56,924 nucleotides of DNA. It comes from Lachnospiraceae bacterium. Its GTDB lineage: Bacteria > Bacillota > Clostridia > Lachnospirales > Lachnospiraceae. Where the stretch lies: positions 1 through 56,924 of the forward strand of contig JAAWBG010000079.1 in assembly GCA_022792535.1 (NCBI GenBank), given 5' to 3'. The notes under the pieces were generated by a model. The model searched no databases and was not told the origin of the DNA. It was given only the letters and a program-made list of their open reading frames with translations. This document shows positions 24,682 through 33,047 of the stretch, piece after piece. Every line of letters begins with the position of its first letter. Position 1 is the first letter of the stretch. The position numbers and the translations under genes are program-made.

Positions 24682-25470
24682 ATGAAAAAATTGCGGAAGT
24701 TGTTTTGGGCGAAAGAAAAAGAGAAGGTAGGTCCGGCAGCGGTTTTGCTGAATTTATTGCTTGTGGTGTTGTTATGGGTATTGTTGTTTTGGATTTCTCT
24801 TCACACAATTCAGGTCCAGCTTGATTTCTCATTTCTCGGACAATTTCGGATTCGCGTGTGGGATGGATTTCTGGTTACCCTGAAACTCAGCCTCTTCAGC
24901 TTGATTTTAAGTCTTGTGATTGGAGTGCTCAGCGCGGCAGGGCAGAGTTCTTCTCTGCTTATCATCAGATATTTTTGTAATGTCTATGTAAAATTTATCC
25001 GGGGGACGCCTTTGATTATGCAGATTTATCTGTTTTTCTATATTGTGGGCACTGCCTGGGGCGTGAAGAACCGTTTTGCAGCAGGGGTGATTATCCTGTC
25101 CATTTTTGAAGGGGCATATATTGCAGAGATTATCCGTGGAAGCCTGCTGTCCATAGAAAGCGCTCAGTTAGAAGCGGCCAGGGCGGTGGGATTTACCCAA
25201 AGACAGACCCTGCGATATGTGTTGCTGCCTCAGATGGTGGCCCGGACCCTTCCGGCCCTTACCGGGCAGTTTGCCTCCATTATCAAGGACTCCTCTCTGC
25301 TGTCCATGATTGCGGTGATTGAACTGACCCAGACCATGCGGGAGATCAGTGCGGTGAATTTCCGCCTTTTTGAATGTTATTTGTTTTTAGGAGTGCTTTA
25401 TCTATGCCTGACGCTGCCGATCTCTCTGGTCAGTGAAAAACTGGAAAGGAAGTTTCGCTATGAAAATTGA
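24682..25470 (+). CDS. Amino-acid ABC transporter permease
   Basis: The 262-residue integral membrane protein is a HisM/GlnP-type permease. It has an N-terminal membrane segment, then a domain of about five helices. The cytoplasmic EAA loop is visible as SAQLEAARAVGFTQRQTLRYVLLPQ, the contact point for the ATPase. FIRGTPLIMQIYLFFY is the conserved family motif. It begins 22 bp after the binding protein gene and overlaps the ATPase start by 11 bp. Confidence 0.93.
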   Translation: MKKLRKLFWAKEKEKVGPAAVLLNLLLVVLLWVLLFWISLHTIQVQLDFSFLGQFRIRVWDGFLVTLKLSLFSLILSLVIGVLSAAGQSSSLLIIRYFCNVYVKFIRGTPLIMQIYLFFYIVGTAWGVKNRFAAGVIILSIFEGAYIAEIIRGSLLSIESAQLEAARAVGFTQRQTLRYVLLPQMVARTLPALTGQFASIIKDSSLLSMIAVIELTQTMREISAVNFRLFECYLFLGVLYLCLTLPISLVSEKLERKFRYEN

Positions 25471-26197
25471 GTTTCAGAATCTTTCCAAACAATTTGAACA
25501 GGGACCTTTGGTCTTAACACCTATGGACTTTTCAGACGAGGTGCATACCCTGGCCATTATCGGGCCTTCCGGCGGCGGAAAATCCACCCTTCTTAGAATT
25601 ATCGGCGGACTGATCGCCCCCACTACAGGAACTTTACAGGTGGATGGCGAAAAAGTGGAGGCAAATGAGGCGGCGTTGCAGAAATACCGTCGGAAGCTGG
25701 GATTTGTGTTTCAGCAGGGGGGATTGTTTCGGCATATGAATGCACGAGCCAATATCACCCTGCCATTAGAACAGGTTCATGGATTTTCCCATGAGGAGGC
25801 TTGCGAGAGGGCCATGGAATTACTGGCCAGGTTTGGTTTAGAGGACGACTGGAAGAAGAGACCGGCAGAGTTGTCTGGCGGACAGCAGCAGAGGGTGGCA
25901 ATTGCAAGGGCAGTGGCCGCAAAGCCTCGTCTGCTTTTGCTGGATGAGCCAACCAGCGCACTGGACCCAGAATACACCACAGAAGTATTGGATATTATTC
26001 ATGAGCTGAAAAAAGAAGGAATGGATTTTATCATTGTAACCCATGAAATGGGATTTGCCCGTCATGCCTGTGATAAAGTGGCCTTTCTCTGTGAAGGGAC
26101 TCTGATGGAATATGGTGAGAGCGAAGAGATTTTTACTCAGCCCAAGACAGAGAATCTGAGACGGTTTCTGGGAAAACTGCTGGAGTGGAATGTGTAA
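25460..26197 (+). CDS. Amino-acid ABC transporter ATP-binding protein
   Basis: The start ATG 25460 (MKIEFQNLSK) sits behind GGAAAGGAAG and overlaps the permease stop; a longer frame from 25433 is less likely. The 245-residue GlnQ-like ATPase has Walker A GPSGGGKST, the Q-loop FVFQQGGLF, the ABC signature LSGGQQQR, Walker B LLLLDEPTSALD and the switch His in VTHEMGFAR. It powers import through the permease. No terminator separates its stop from the tmRNA promoter 6 bp away. Confidence 0.95.
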   Translation: MKIEFQNLSKQFEQGPLVLTPMDFSDEVHTLAIIGPSGGGKSTLLRIIGGLIAPTTGTLQVDGEKVEANEAALQKYRRKLGFVFQQGGLFRHMNARANITLPLEQVHGFSHEEACERAMELLARFGLEDDWKKRPAELSGGQQQRVAIARAVAAKPRLLLLDEPTSALDPEYTTEVLDIIHELKKEGMDFIIVTHEMGFARHACDKVAFLCEGTLMEYGESEEIFTQPKTENLRRFLGKLLEWNV

Positions 26198-26203
26198 AGA
26201 AAC

Positions 26204-26231
26204 TTGACAAATCCCAAAACAGTGTTATAAT
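26204..26231 (+). promoter_or_regulatory. ssrA promoter
   Basis: TTGACA (26204-26209) and TATAAT (26226-26231) are both consensus, with a 16-bp spacer, and tmRNA begins about 33 bp downstream. Confidence 0.88.
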
Positions 26232-26263
26232 AAGTTCACTGCTAAACAATGTCAGCCAAACCA

Positions 26264-26607
26264 GGGGTTGTACTGGTTTCGACGGGGGTTGTGAAGCTAT
26301 GGAAGCCATTGGCGGCTCCTGACCGCCTCACCAACGGGAATAATAAATATAAACGCTGAAGATAATTTAGCAATCGCTGCCTAGTTGCAGCAGTCGGCCT
26401 TAGACCACCCACAGTTTAAGATCCCGGCTTCGACGATGTGGGAAACGACGTACGTTAAGCTTTGCGCGTACGGGCGTAGTATGAAGCTACTGAAACCGGA
26501 AGCTTGTCATTAGGCGGCCGGCAGAGGGAATGTCAAATTAATGACTGTAATGGGAGAGGCCATAGTGAATTGACTTTCGGACAGGGGTTCGATTCCCCTC
26601 AGCTCCA
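26264..26607 (+). ncRNA. ssrA: Transfer-messenger RNA (tmRNA)
   Basis: tmRNA with SmpB rescues ribosomes stalled on broken mRNAs and tags the product for degradation. The 5' end GGGGTTGTACTGGTTTCGACGGGG and 3' end GGACAGGGGTTCGATTCCCCTCAGCTCC form the tRNA-like domain; GGGGTTG pairs with CAGCTCC. The tag reading frame ends in codons for NAEDNLAIAA followed by TAG (26352-26384), the typical small-residue degron. The resume codon is not certain. The genome reads A-CTT after the acceptor stem, so CCA must be added after transcription. Confidence 0.97.
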
Positions 26608-26701
26608 CTTAAAGAACTTTGATTTTACAAGGATTGCGGGATTTACCAGGAAACAGTCGGTGTTATTTCGAGTTCAGTTCTCATTAAAATAATTGGAGAA
26701 T

Positions 26702-26743
26702 TAAGGATAGAAGAAATTTTTGCTTTTCTTCTGTCCTTATTTT
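26702..26743 (+). terminator. Terminator downstream of ssrA
   Basis: AAGGATAGAAGAAA pairs with TTTTCTTCTGTCCTT and is followed by ATTTTTAAT. It lies about 95 bp after the tmRNA 3' end. Confidence 0.8.
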
Positions 26744-26768
26744 TAATGTTTTAATATAGTAATTTGTG

Positions 26769-26798
26769 AAAGCTGCCAGGAAATAATCTGGTGGCTTT
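26769..26798. terminator. Second hairpin with T-rich side downstream of ssrA
   Basis: AAAGCTGCCAG pairs with CTGGTGGCTTT (one wobble) around an eight-base loop. With the preceding hairpin it isolates ssrA from the next gene. Between 26799 and 26968 I see only A+T-rich promoter-like DNA. Confidence 0.6.
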
Positions 26799-26968
26799 TA
26801 TGAGGGAGAAATGATATAATATGGAGAAATACAAGGCCAGAATGAAGGCAGGATAGGAAGGGAATAGAAAAGGTATTGACGCAAGTTATTATTATGAGGG
26901 ATACAATACCTTTAAATCAGAAGATTTGTAAATAGTTTATAGGATAGACAAGAGCGGAGGTGGATAAA

Positions 26969-27715
26969 ATGGATGTATCGAGGAAGAAAAAAAATGATAC
27001 AATAATAAAAAATAAGACGATAGTGGAAGGATTTTCTTTTACAGAGAAAGAGATTGCAAAAAAAGCATTACGGGAGGCAGAAAGTATCCGGTATGTAAAA
27101 GAAAATTTAGATATGGAGAATCCGCGGATGGTTTTAGAGATGTATCGCAAACTCACAGCAGAAAAAGTATTTGAGACGCCTGTGGGAATGATGTATCTGA
27201 AAAGACTTCAGGATTATCTTCTGCGGATACCAGAGATTCAAAGGGAAGGTTTAGAACCGATCCAGGTAAGTCAGATGGTCCGGGAGAGTTCCGAGAAAAA
27301 CAGATCAGGACAGACTAAAAACCAGGGGACAGGGAATCCTGCTTCCCAAGAACCTGCAGTGACGCCGCAGCAAAATGGACAGCAGAATATGGAGCCTTCA
27401 GACCTGGATGAGATGGCAGTCTGGTATGAAGAGCAGCTGGATCAGGAGAAGCAGAAAAGACGCGGGGCGGAGCTGAAACAGAGACAGACAGAAGGCAGGT
27501 TGAAGACGAATCGGGGCTTTTTGCGGTTTAGTATAGCTGGAAATCTGTTTTTGCTGATTCTTGTGATTGGAATGGTTGTGATTACGCTGTTAGACGACCA
27601 TCCGAATATTATCAATTATGAAGATAAAATTGTAAATCAATACGAAGAATGGGAACGGGAATTAGAAGAGAGAGAAAAGAAAATAGAAAAATTGGAGAGG
27701 GAACAGAATCCATAA
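26969..27715 (+). CDS. Uncharacterised single-pass membrane protein with coiled-coil tail
   Basis: I do not recognise this 248-residue protein. ATG 26969 (MDVSRKKKND) follows GGAGG by eight bases. The N-terminal half is charged and helical and contains a region rich in Gln, Asn and Pro at about 110-140 (SGQTKNQGTGNPASQEP). A single membrane segment is clear near residues 185-210 (SIAGNLFLLILVIGMVVITL). It is followed by a short acidic linker and a Glu/Arg/Lys coiled coil at the C-terminus (EEWERELEEREKKIEKLERE). The gene lies just upstream of a two-component system, to which it might relate, but nothing proves that. Confidence 0.7.
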   Translation: MDVSRKKKNDTIIKNKTIVEGFSFTEKEIAKKALREAESIRYVKENLDMENPRMVLEMYRKLTAEKVFETPVGMMYLKRLQDYLLRIPEIQREGLEPIQVSQMVRESSEKNRSGQTKNQGTGNPASQEPAVTPQQNGQQNMEPSDLDEMAVWYEEQLDQEKQKRRGAELKQRQTEGRLKTNRGFLRFSIAGNLFLLILVIGMVVITLLDDHPNIINYEDKIVNQYEEWERELEEREKKIEKLEREQNP

Positions 27716-27855
27716 CAGGTTTTATGAAAGAGAGCCTCTCAGGAAGATTCTTTTCACAGATTTTCCATAAACATATCGTATAATGTCCAATAAACATAAT
27801 TAGAACGGTCCGAAGGACTTAAAAATGGTCTGCAGAGATGGAGGGTGTGAATGAA

Positions 27856-28530
27856 ATGGAAAGTCGGAAAATATTGGTAGTGGATGATGAGAGCAGAATG
27901 CGGAAGCTGGTGCGGGATTTTCTGGTAAAACAGGATTTTGAAGTAATCGAAGCGGAAGACGGAGAAGACGCCCTAGATAAATTTTATGCCCAGAAAGATA
28001 TTGCTCTGATTATTTTGGATGTTATGATGCCTAAGATCAATGGATGGGAGGTCTGCAAAGAGATCCGGGAAAATTCTAAAGTTCCCATTATTATGCTGAC
28101 AGCCAAAGGGGAAGAAAGCGACGAGCTGCTGGGATTTGATATTGGCGCAGATGAGTATATTTCTAAACCCTTCAGTCCTAAGATTCTGGTAGCAAGGGTG
28201 GAAGCAATTTTAAGGCGGACTGGTAAGGCGGAAGAAGAGCTGTTAGAAGTGGGCGGAATTACTATAGACAGACTGGGACATCAGGTGATGGCAGACGGGA
28301 AAGAATTGGAGTTAAGCTATAAGGAATTTGAACTGCTCACTTATTTTATGGAAAACAAGGGAATTGCTCTTTCCAGGGAAAAGATTTTGAATCATGTCTG
28401 GAACTACGACTATTTTGGAGATGCCAGAACCATAGATACCCATGTGAAAAAGCTGCGCAGTAAACTGGGCAGCAAGGGGGAGCATATTAAGACGATCTGG
28501 GGCATGGGCTATAAATTTGAAGTAGAGTAA
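27856..28530 (+). CDS. OmpR/PhoB-family response regulator
   Basis: The 224-residue regulator has an N-terminal receiver domain with VVDDES, the phospho-acceptor Asp55 in IILDVMMP, Thr in MLTAKG and Lys in YISKPFSP, then a C-terminal winged helix (LSYKEFELLTYFMENKG...VWNYDYFGDARTIDTHVKKLRSKL). ATG 27856 follows GGAGGG by ten bases; an upstream ATG at 27838 is possible. The adjacent histidine kinase is its partner. The stimulus and target genes are unknown. Confidence 0.95.
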   Translation: MESRKILVVDDESRMRKLVRDFLVKQDFEVIEAEDGEDALDKFYAQKDIALIILDVMMPKINGWEVCKEIRENSKVPIIMLTAKGEESDELLGFDIGADEYISKPFSPKILVARVEAILRRTGKAEEELLEVGGITIDRLGHQVMADGKELELSYKEFELLTYFMENKGIALSREKILNHVWNYDYFGDARTIDTHVKKLRSKLGSKGEHIKTIWGMGYKFEVE

Positions 28531-28605
28531 AAGGGCCGCGGCTTGTGGCCGATGCAGCAGAATCAATGGTTTTTATAATACATTCAAGCAGTTCGAGGTG
28601 ACAGC

Positions 28606-30096
28606 ATGAGATCTTCTATTACGGGAAAAATAACAACGATCATGATCAGTATTGTGGCAGGTACCATTCTGCTATGCTGGTTTATCAATACTTCTCTGTT
28701 AGAAACTTACTATGTGGAACATAAGCAGAAGAAACTGCTGGATACCTTTCAGATGGCAGATCGTGCCAGCCAAGAGAGAGAAGTGGGGCAAGATAATTTT
28801 TCGATAGAATTGGAAAAACGATGTACCAAGAGCAACATTACCATGATGATTATCAGTTCAGACCATAGGATTCTCCAATCGAATGTGGGAGATAATGAGA
28901 CGCTGCTGCTTCAATTTATGGAACTGATTTTTCAAGTGGCCGGTCAGGAAGAGGAAGTTCTGGAAAATACAGAAATTTTGGAAAATACAGAACAATATGT
29001 GGTGGAGAAAACCACAGATCCCCGTCTCCACACAGAATATCTTGTTCTGTGGGGAAATCTCCAGAATGGCAATCTGATCTTAATGCGGACAGCTGTGGAA
29101 AGTATCAAAGAAAGCGTAGGAATTGCCAACCGATTTTTGTCTTACGTGGGAATTATTGCAGTGGTCCTCTGCGGGGTTATTATCTATATGGTGACTAGGA
29201 AAATCACGAATCCAATCCTGCAGCTTGCAGATATTTCCAGGCGGATGACTAATCTGGACTTTGAGGCCAAGTTTCAAAGCAGGGGGGAAAATGAGATCGA
29301 CCTGCTGGGAGAACACATGAACCAGCTGTCTGAGACTTTAGAGCGGACCATTTCGGAATTGAAAAGTGCAAACAATGAATTGAAGATAGATATTGAGAAA
29401 AAGACAGAGATTGATGAGATGCGCAAGGAATTTATTTCCAATGTATCTCATGAGCTGAAGACGCCCATTGCCCTGATTCAGGGATATGCAGAAGGATTGC
29501 AGGAATGTATCAATGACGACGCTGCAAGCCGGGAATTTTACTGTGAAGTGATTATGGATGAGGCGGATAAGATGAATCAATTGGTAAAAAATCTGCTGAC
29601 GCTGAATCAATTGGAGTCCGGAAATGAGCAGGTGGTTTTGGAGCGGTTTGACTTAATGGAAGTGATCCAGGGCGTGGTCAATGCAACAGCCATATTGCGG
29701 GAACAGGCAGGGATCACGCTGGAAATGAATCAAGAGGAGCCTGTGTACGTATGGGCAGATGAATTTAAGACGGAGCAGGTGGTGACAAATTATATCAGTA
29801 ATGCGATTCATTATGCCTCCGGGGAAAAGAGAATTACAATTTCGATTCTGCCGGGTCTGGAGACTGTTCAGGTGGAAGTGTTCAATACAGGAGAGCATAT
29901 TCCAGAGGAGGAACTGGAGCATATCTGGGATAAATTTTATAAAGTGGATAAAGCAAGAACGAGAGAATACGGGGGAAATGGGATTGGTTTGTCTATCGTA
30001 AAGGCAATTATGGATTCCTTTCACCGAGGGTGCGGCGTCAGAAATGAGGAAGACGGGGTGACGTTTTGGTTTGAATTAGATCACAAAAGTCAATAA
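28606..30096 (+). CDS. Sensor histidine kinase
   Basis: The 496-residue membrane kinase has two transmembrane helices (about 10-30 and 180-205) around an extracytoplasmic sensor, a HAMP domain (TNPILQLADISRRM...), a HisKA domain with phospho-acceptor His282 in FISNVSHELKTP, and an ATPase domain with the N-box YISNAIHYAS, G1 and GGNGIGLSIVKAI. It is expected to phosphorylate the response regulator 75 bp upstream. The ligand of the sensor region is not apparent from sequence. Confidence 0.94.
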   Translation: MRSSITGKITTIMISIVAGTILLCWFINTSLLETYYVEHKQKKLLDTFQMADRASQEREVGQDNFSIELEKRCTKSNITMMIISSDHRILQSNVGDNETLLLQFMELIFQVAGQEEEVLENTEILENTEQYVVEKTTDPRLHTEYLVLWGNLQNGNLILMRTAVESIKESVGIANRFLSYVGIIAVVLCGVIIYMVTRKITNPILQLADISRRMTNLDFEAKFQSRGENEIDLLGEHMNQLSETLERTISELKSANNELKIDIEKKTEIDEMRKEFISNVSHELKTPIALIQGYAEGLQECINDDAASREFYCEVIMDEADKMNQLVKNLLTLNQLESGNEQVVLERFDLMEVIQGVVNATAILREQAGITLEMNQEEPVYVWADEFKTEQVVTNYISNAIHYASGEKRITISILPGLETVQVEVFNTGEHIPEEELEHIWDKFYKVDKARTREYGGNGIGLSIVKAIMDSFHRGCGVRNEEDGVTFWFELDHKSQ

Positions 30097-30298
30097 TCCT
30101 AAGAGATGCCGTATGGCAGCTTAATTTCTGTCATCTGGCGGTACAGGACGGACGGCCAGGCTCTTTGGCCCTGTAAAATGGAAGAGGATAAAAATGGAAA
30201 AACTCAGAAGAAAATGTGGTTGCTCTGTGGAACAAATAATGGTAGAATAGAAAAAGAGAGATAGGAATATGCGATAGCGCAAAGAAGGAGACAGACTT

Positions 30299-31015
30299 AT
30301 GAAGAAATTCATAAAAAGGGGAACAGCATTGCTGGCAGCGGCATTGATCCTGACCGGATGCGGAGATGAGATGGCTACATTGACAGAGAGTGAAGAGGAA
30401 GTGATTGTGAATTATTCAGCCGGCACTCTCGCAAAACATAATAGTTACCAGCAAGAGGGAATGAGTTCCGTATATCCAAAAGAAGAAGAGGAAAGTTTCG
30501 ATTCAGAGGAGACAGAGGAGAAGGAACCGGAAAATCAGGAAGAATCGAAAGAAAATAAGGAATCAGAAGGAAGCCAGGAGAAGCCTGCAGAGGAAGAAGC
30601 AAAAACAGTTACTTTGACCGAGGCGTTGGCAATTCCAGGGATCGAATTTGCCTACCAGGATTATTCTACCAGCGACAGTTACCGGCAGGGAGATTATTTT
30701 TCCTTAGATGCATTGGAAGGTTCCACCTATGTGATCTTAAACGTGAATGTGACAAATACGGGAGCAGAGGCAGCGGAATGTGATCTGCTGAGCAGGCAGC
30801 CTGTTTTTCATTTGAAGATAAATGGAGAATCCGGCGTAAAAAATGTGATCAGTATGCTGGAGAATGATTTGTCTACTTATATCAGCACGTTGGAGGCAGG
30901 ACAGACTGCGGCCGGAATTCTTATGTTTGAGGTACCTAAGGAATTGGCGGAAAATATATCATCTCTTGAACTCAGTCTAGAGATGAATGGAAACACAAGT
31001 GAGATTAAATTGTAG
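30299..31015 (+). CDS. Lipoprotein with acidic linker and DUF4352-like Ig-type domain
   Basis: A 238-residue exported lipoprotein: signal peptide MKKFIKRGTALLAAALILTGC with lipidated Cys21, then a long Glu/Ser-rich disordered linker (about 55-105), then a beta-rich C-terminal domain (YVILNVNVTNTGAEAAEC...AAGILMFEVPKEL) that fits the immunoglobulin-like DUF4352/DUF5067 group seen in Gram-positive surface lipoproteins. Function is unknown. It follows the two-component system by 202 bp, with AAAGAAGGAG before the start, and could be one of its targets. Confidence 0.72.
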   Translation: MKKFIKRGTALLAAALILTGCGDEMATLTESEEEVIVNYSAGTLAKHNSYQQEGMSSVYPKEEEESFDSEETEEKEPENQEESKENKESEGSQEKPAEEEAKTVTLTEALAIPGIEFAYQDYSTSDSYRQGDYFSLDALEGSTYVILNVNVTNTGAEAAECDLLSRQPVFHLKINGESGVKNVISMLENDLSTYISTLEAGQTAAGILMFEVPKELAENISSLELSLEMNGNTSEIKL

Positions 31016-31139
31016 CAGCATGCCGCGGGTAATTCTTTGTGACAGGCACAATTTACGCCCGATTTTAAAAATAGCTGAATTGTAACAAAAAAATTTTTAA
31101 AAATAAAAAAATGTTGTGTATTTTTCAGAAAGTATGTGC

Positions 31140-31293
31140 TATAATGTAGGAAAACGTTATGTTGCCCAGGGTGGCATGGTGGATATTGTAATGTCTGCAA
31201 GGGACAGAGCCTTCGGGTGCCGAATGGCGCAGGTATATCCAGGCATACTTGAATATTATACGGAAATATACCGGAGAGGAGAGAGTTACTATT
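31140..31293 (+). promoter_or_regulatory. cheV promoter and structured leader
   Basis: An extended -10 element TGCTATAAT (TATAAT at 31140-31145) gives a leader of about 140 nt. It contains TGCC/GGCA near 31162 and the hairpin GCCTTCGG/CCGAATGGC at about 31209-31229. A small open frame overlapping the leader has no good ribosome binding site. Besides this, 31016-31293 contains no gene that I can support. Confidence 0.5.
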
Positions 31294-32214
31294 ATGGATA
31301 CAAATATTCTGTTGGAGAATGGCACAAATGAGCTGGAGGTATTAGAATTTACATTGGCCGGAAATCATTACGGTATTAATGTGGCGAAAATTCGGGAGAT
31401 TTTAACTTATCAGCCAGTTACTCCGATTCCTAATGCACATCCAAGTGTGGAAGGTATATTTATGCCGAGAGACACCATGATAACAGTAATTGATCTGCGT
31501 AATTGTCTGGGTCTTCCAGATATTGACAGGAATGGATTGTTTATTATCACTAACTTTAATAAGCTGAATATTGCATTTCATGTAGATGAGGTGTGCGGTA
31601 TTCACAGACTTTCTTGGGCAGATATTATCAAGCCGGATTCTACGATCAATGTAGAAGAGAGCGGTGTGTCTACTGGAGTGATCAAATTAGAAGATCGGTT
31701 AGTTGTTATTTTGGACTTTGAGAAGATCGTAACAGATATCAGTCCGGAAACTGGATTACAGATTTCTGATATAGAAGCATTGGAGGAGCGGAATAGAAGC
31801 GATTCCCCAATTATGGTGGCGGAGGATTCTCCGTTGCTGTCGAAACTGATCACAGACTGTCTGAAGAAATCCGGTTATACCAAGTTGATTGTTAACAGCA
31901 ATGGACAGGAACTCTGGGACAGACTTTGCGAGTTCAGAAAGTCAGGAGAGCTGAATGATAAGGTACATATGGTAATTACCGATATTGAGATGCCTCTGAT
32001 GGACGGACATCGTCTGACAAAATTGATCAAAGAAGATGAAGAGCTGAAGCATATTCCGGTGGTTATCTTCTCATCTTTGGTAAATGAAGAGATGAGGCGT
32101 AAAGGTGAGATGCTTGGAGCAGACGCACAGTTGACAAAACCGGAGATCGGTAAACTGGTAAATGCAATTGATAATCTTTTAGATGAACGGAAAGAGAAGT
32201 TAGCACAGAAATAG
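31294..32214 (+). CDS. cheV: Chemotaxis protein CheV
   Basis: CheV couples chemoreceptors to CheA like CheW and adds a receiver domain for adaptation. The start is ATG 31294 (MDTNILLENG) behind GAGGAGAG. The 306-residue protein has a CheW-like domain (LEFTLAGNHYGINVAKIREIL to about 160) and a C-terminal receiver with VAEDSPLL, Asp230 in ITDIEMP and VIFSSLV. The receiver Lys (LTKPE) is present. No other che or fli genes are in the window, so it is an orphan member of a chemotaxis system encoded elsewhere. Confidence 0.93.
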   Translation: MDTNILLENGTNELEVLEFTLAGNHYGINVAKIREILTYQPVTPIPNAHPSVEGIFMPRDTMITVIDLRNCLGLPDIDRNGLFIITNFNKLNIAFHVDEVCGIHRLSWADIIKPDSTINVEESGVSTGVIKLEDRLVVILDFEKIVTDISPETGLQISDIEALEERNRSDSPIMVAEDSPLLSKLITDCLKKSGYTKLIVNSNGQELWDRLCEFRKSGELNDKVHMVITDIEMPLMDGHRLTKLIKEDEELKHIPVVIFSSLVNEEMRRKGEMLGADAQLTKPEIGKLVNAIDNLLDERKEKLAQK

Positions 32215-32237
32215 GAGCGGTTAGAAAGAGAATAGAG

Positions 32238-32272
32238 TCTGCCTGAGAGAGATTTCTCTCAGACAGATTTTT
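32238..32272 (+). terminator. Terminator after cheV
   Basis: TCTGCCTGAGAGA pairs with TCTCTCAGACAGA with one mismatch and runs into TTTTTCTTG. Confidence 0.85.
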
Positions 32273-32307
32273 CTTGTTCCATGCGAAGGAGGATACGAAA
32301 GGTGAAA

Positions 32308-33015
32308 ATGTTGTCATTGGAAACAGAATTAAAGAGCAATTCTTATCCGGGAAGAGGAATTGTGATTGGAAAATCTAAAGATGGAAAGTATGCGGTGACT
32401 GCTTATTTTATTATGGGAAGAAGTGAGAACAGCAGAAATAGGATTTTTGTGGAAGAAGGAGAAGGAATCCGTACCCAGGCTTTTGACCCCTCTAAATTAA
32501 GTGATCCCAGTTTGATTATCTATGCCCCGGTAAAAGTGCTGGGAAATAAAACCATCGTGACAAATGGAGACCAGACAGATACAATCTATGAGCTGATGGA
32601 TCGGCAGCAAACCTTTGAACAGGCGCTGCGCACCAGAGAATTTGAGCCGGATGAGCCGAATTATACGCCTCGCATTTCTGGTATTATGCATGTGGAAAAT
32701 GGCAGTTACAATTATGCTATGTCTATCTTGAAAAGTGATCATGGCAATCCAGCTTCCTGCAGCCGTTATACTTTTGCCTATGAGAATCCAGTAAATGGAG
32801 AGGGAAGGTTTATTCACACTTACCAGGAAGATGGGAATCCATTACCCAGTTTTGAGGGAGAACCAAAATGGGTGGAGATAGATGGAGCGATTGATGAGTT
32901 TACAGAAAAGATTTGGAACAGCCTGAATGAAGAGAATAAAGTATCTTTGTTTGTGCGATACATTGAGATTGCAACTGGAACTTATGAGACCAGGATTGTA
33001 AATAAAAATAAATAA
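32308..33015 (+). CDS. purO: IMP cyclohydrolase, PurO type
   Basis: PurO closes the purine ring, converting FAICAR to IMP. The type was first known from archaea and replaces the cyclohydrolase half of bacterial PurH. The 235-residue protein shows the family features ELKSNSYPGRGIVIGKSKDGK, AYFIMGRSENSRNR, VTNGDQTDTIYE and PNYTPRISG. ATG 32308 is taken as start; GTG 32302 behind GGAGG is possible. The next gene encodes the preceding reaction, so together they supply what bifunctional PurH does elsewhere. Confidence 0.88.
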   Translation: MLSLETELKSNSYPGRGIVIGKSKDGKYAVTAYFIMGRSENSRNRIFVEEGEGIRTQAFDPSKLSDPSLIIYAPVKVLGNKTIVTNGDQTDTIYELMDRQQTFEQALRTREFEPDEPNYTPRISGIMHVENGSYNYAMSILKSDHGNPASCSRYTFAYENPVNGEGRFIHTYQEDGNPLPSFEGEPKWVEIDGAIDEFTEKIWNSLNEENKVSLFVRYIEIATGTYETRIVNKNK

Positions 33016-33047
33016 CAGAGAGAAAAGGCCAGAAAATGGAGGAAATT

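Noticed and set aside
26504-26692. Open frame inside the tmRNA region
   Set aside because: It overlaps the tRNA-like domain of ssrA and has no ribosome binding site.
31116-31331. Small frame over the cheV leader
   Set aside because: It overlaps the promoter and the cheV start, with no ribosome binding site; a coding leader peptide is not supported.
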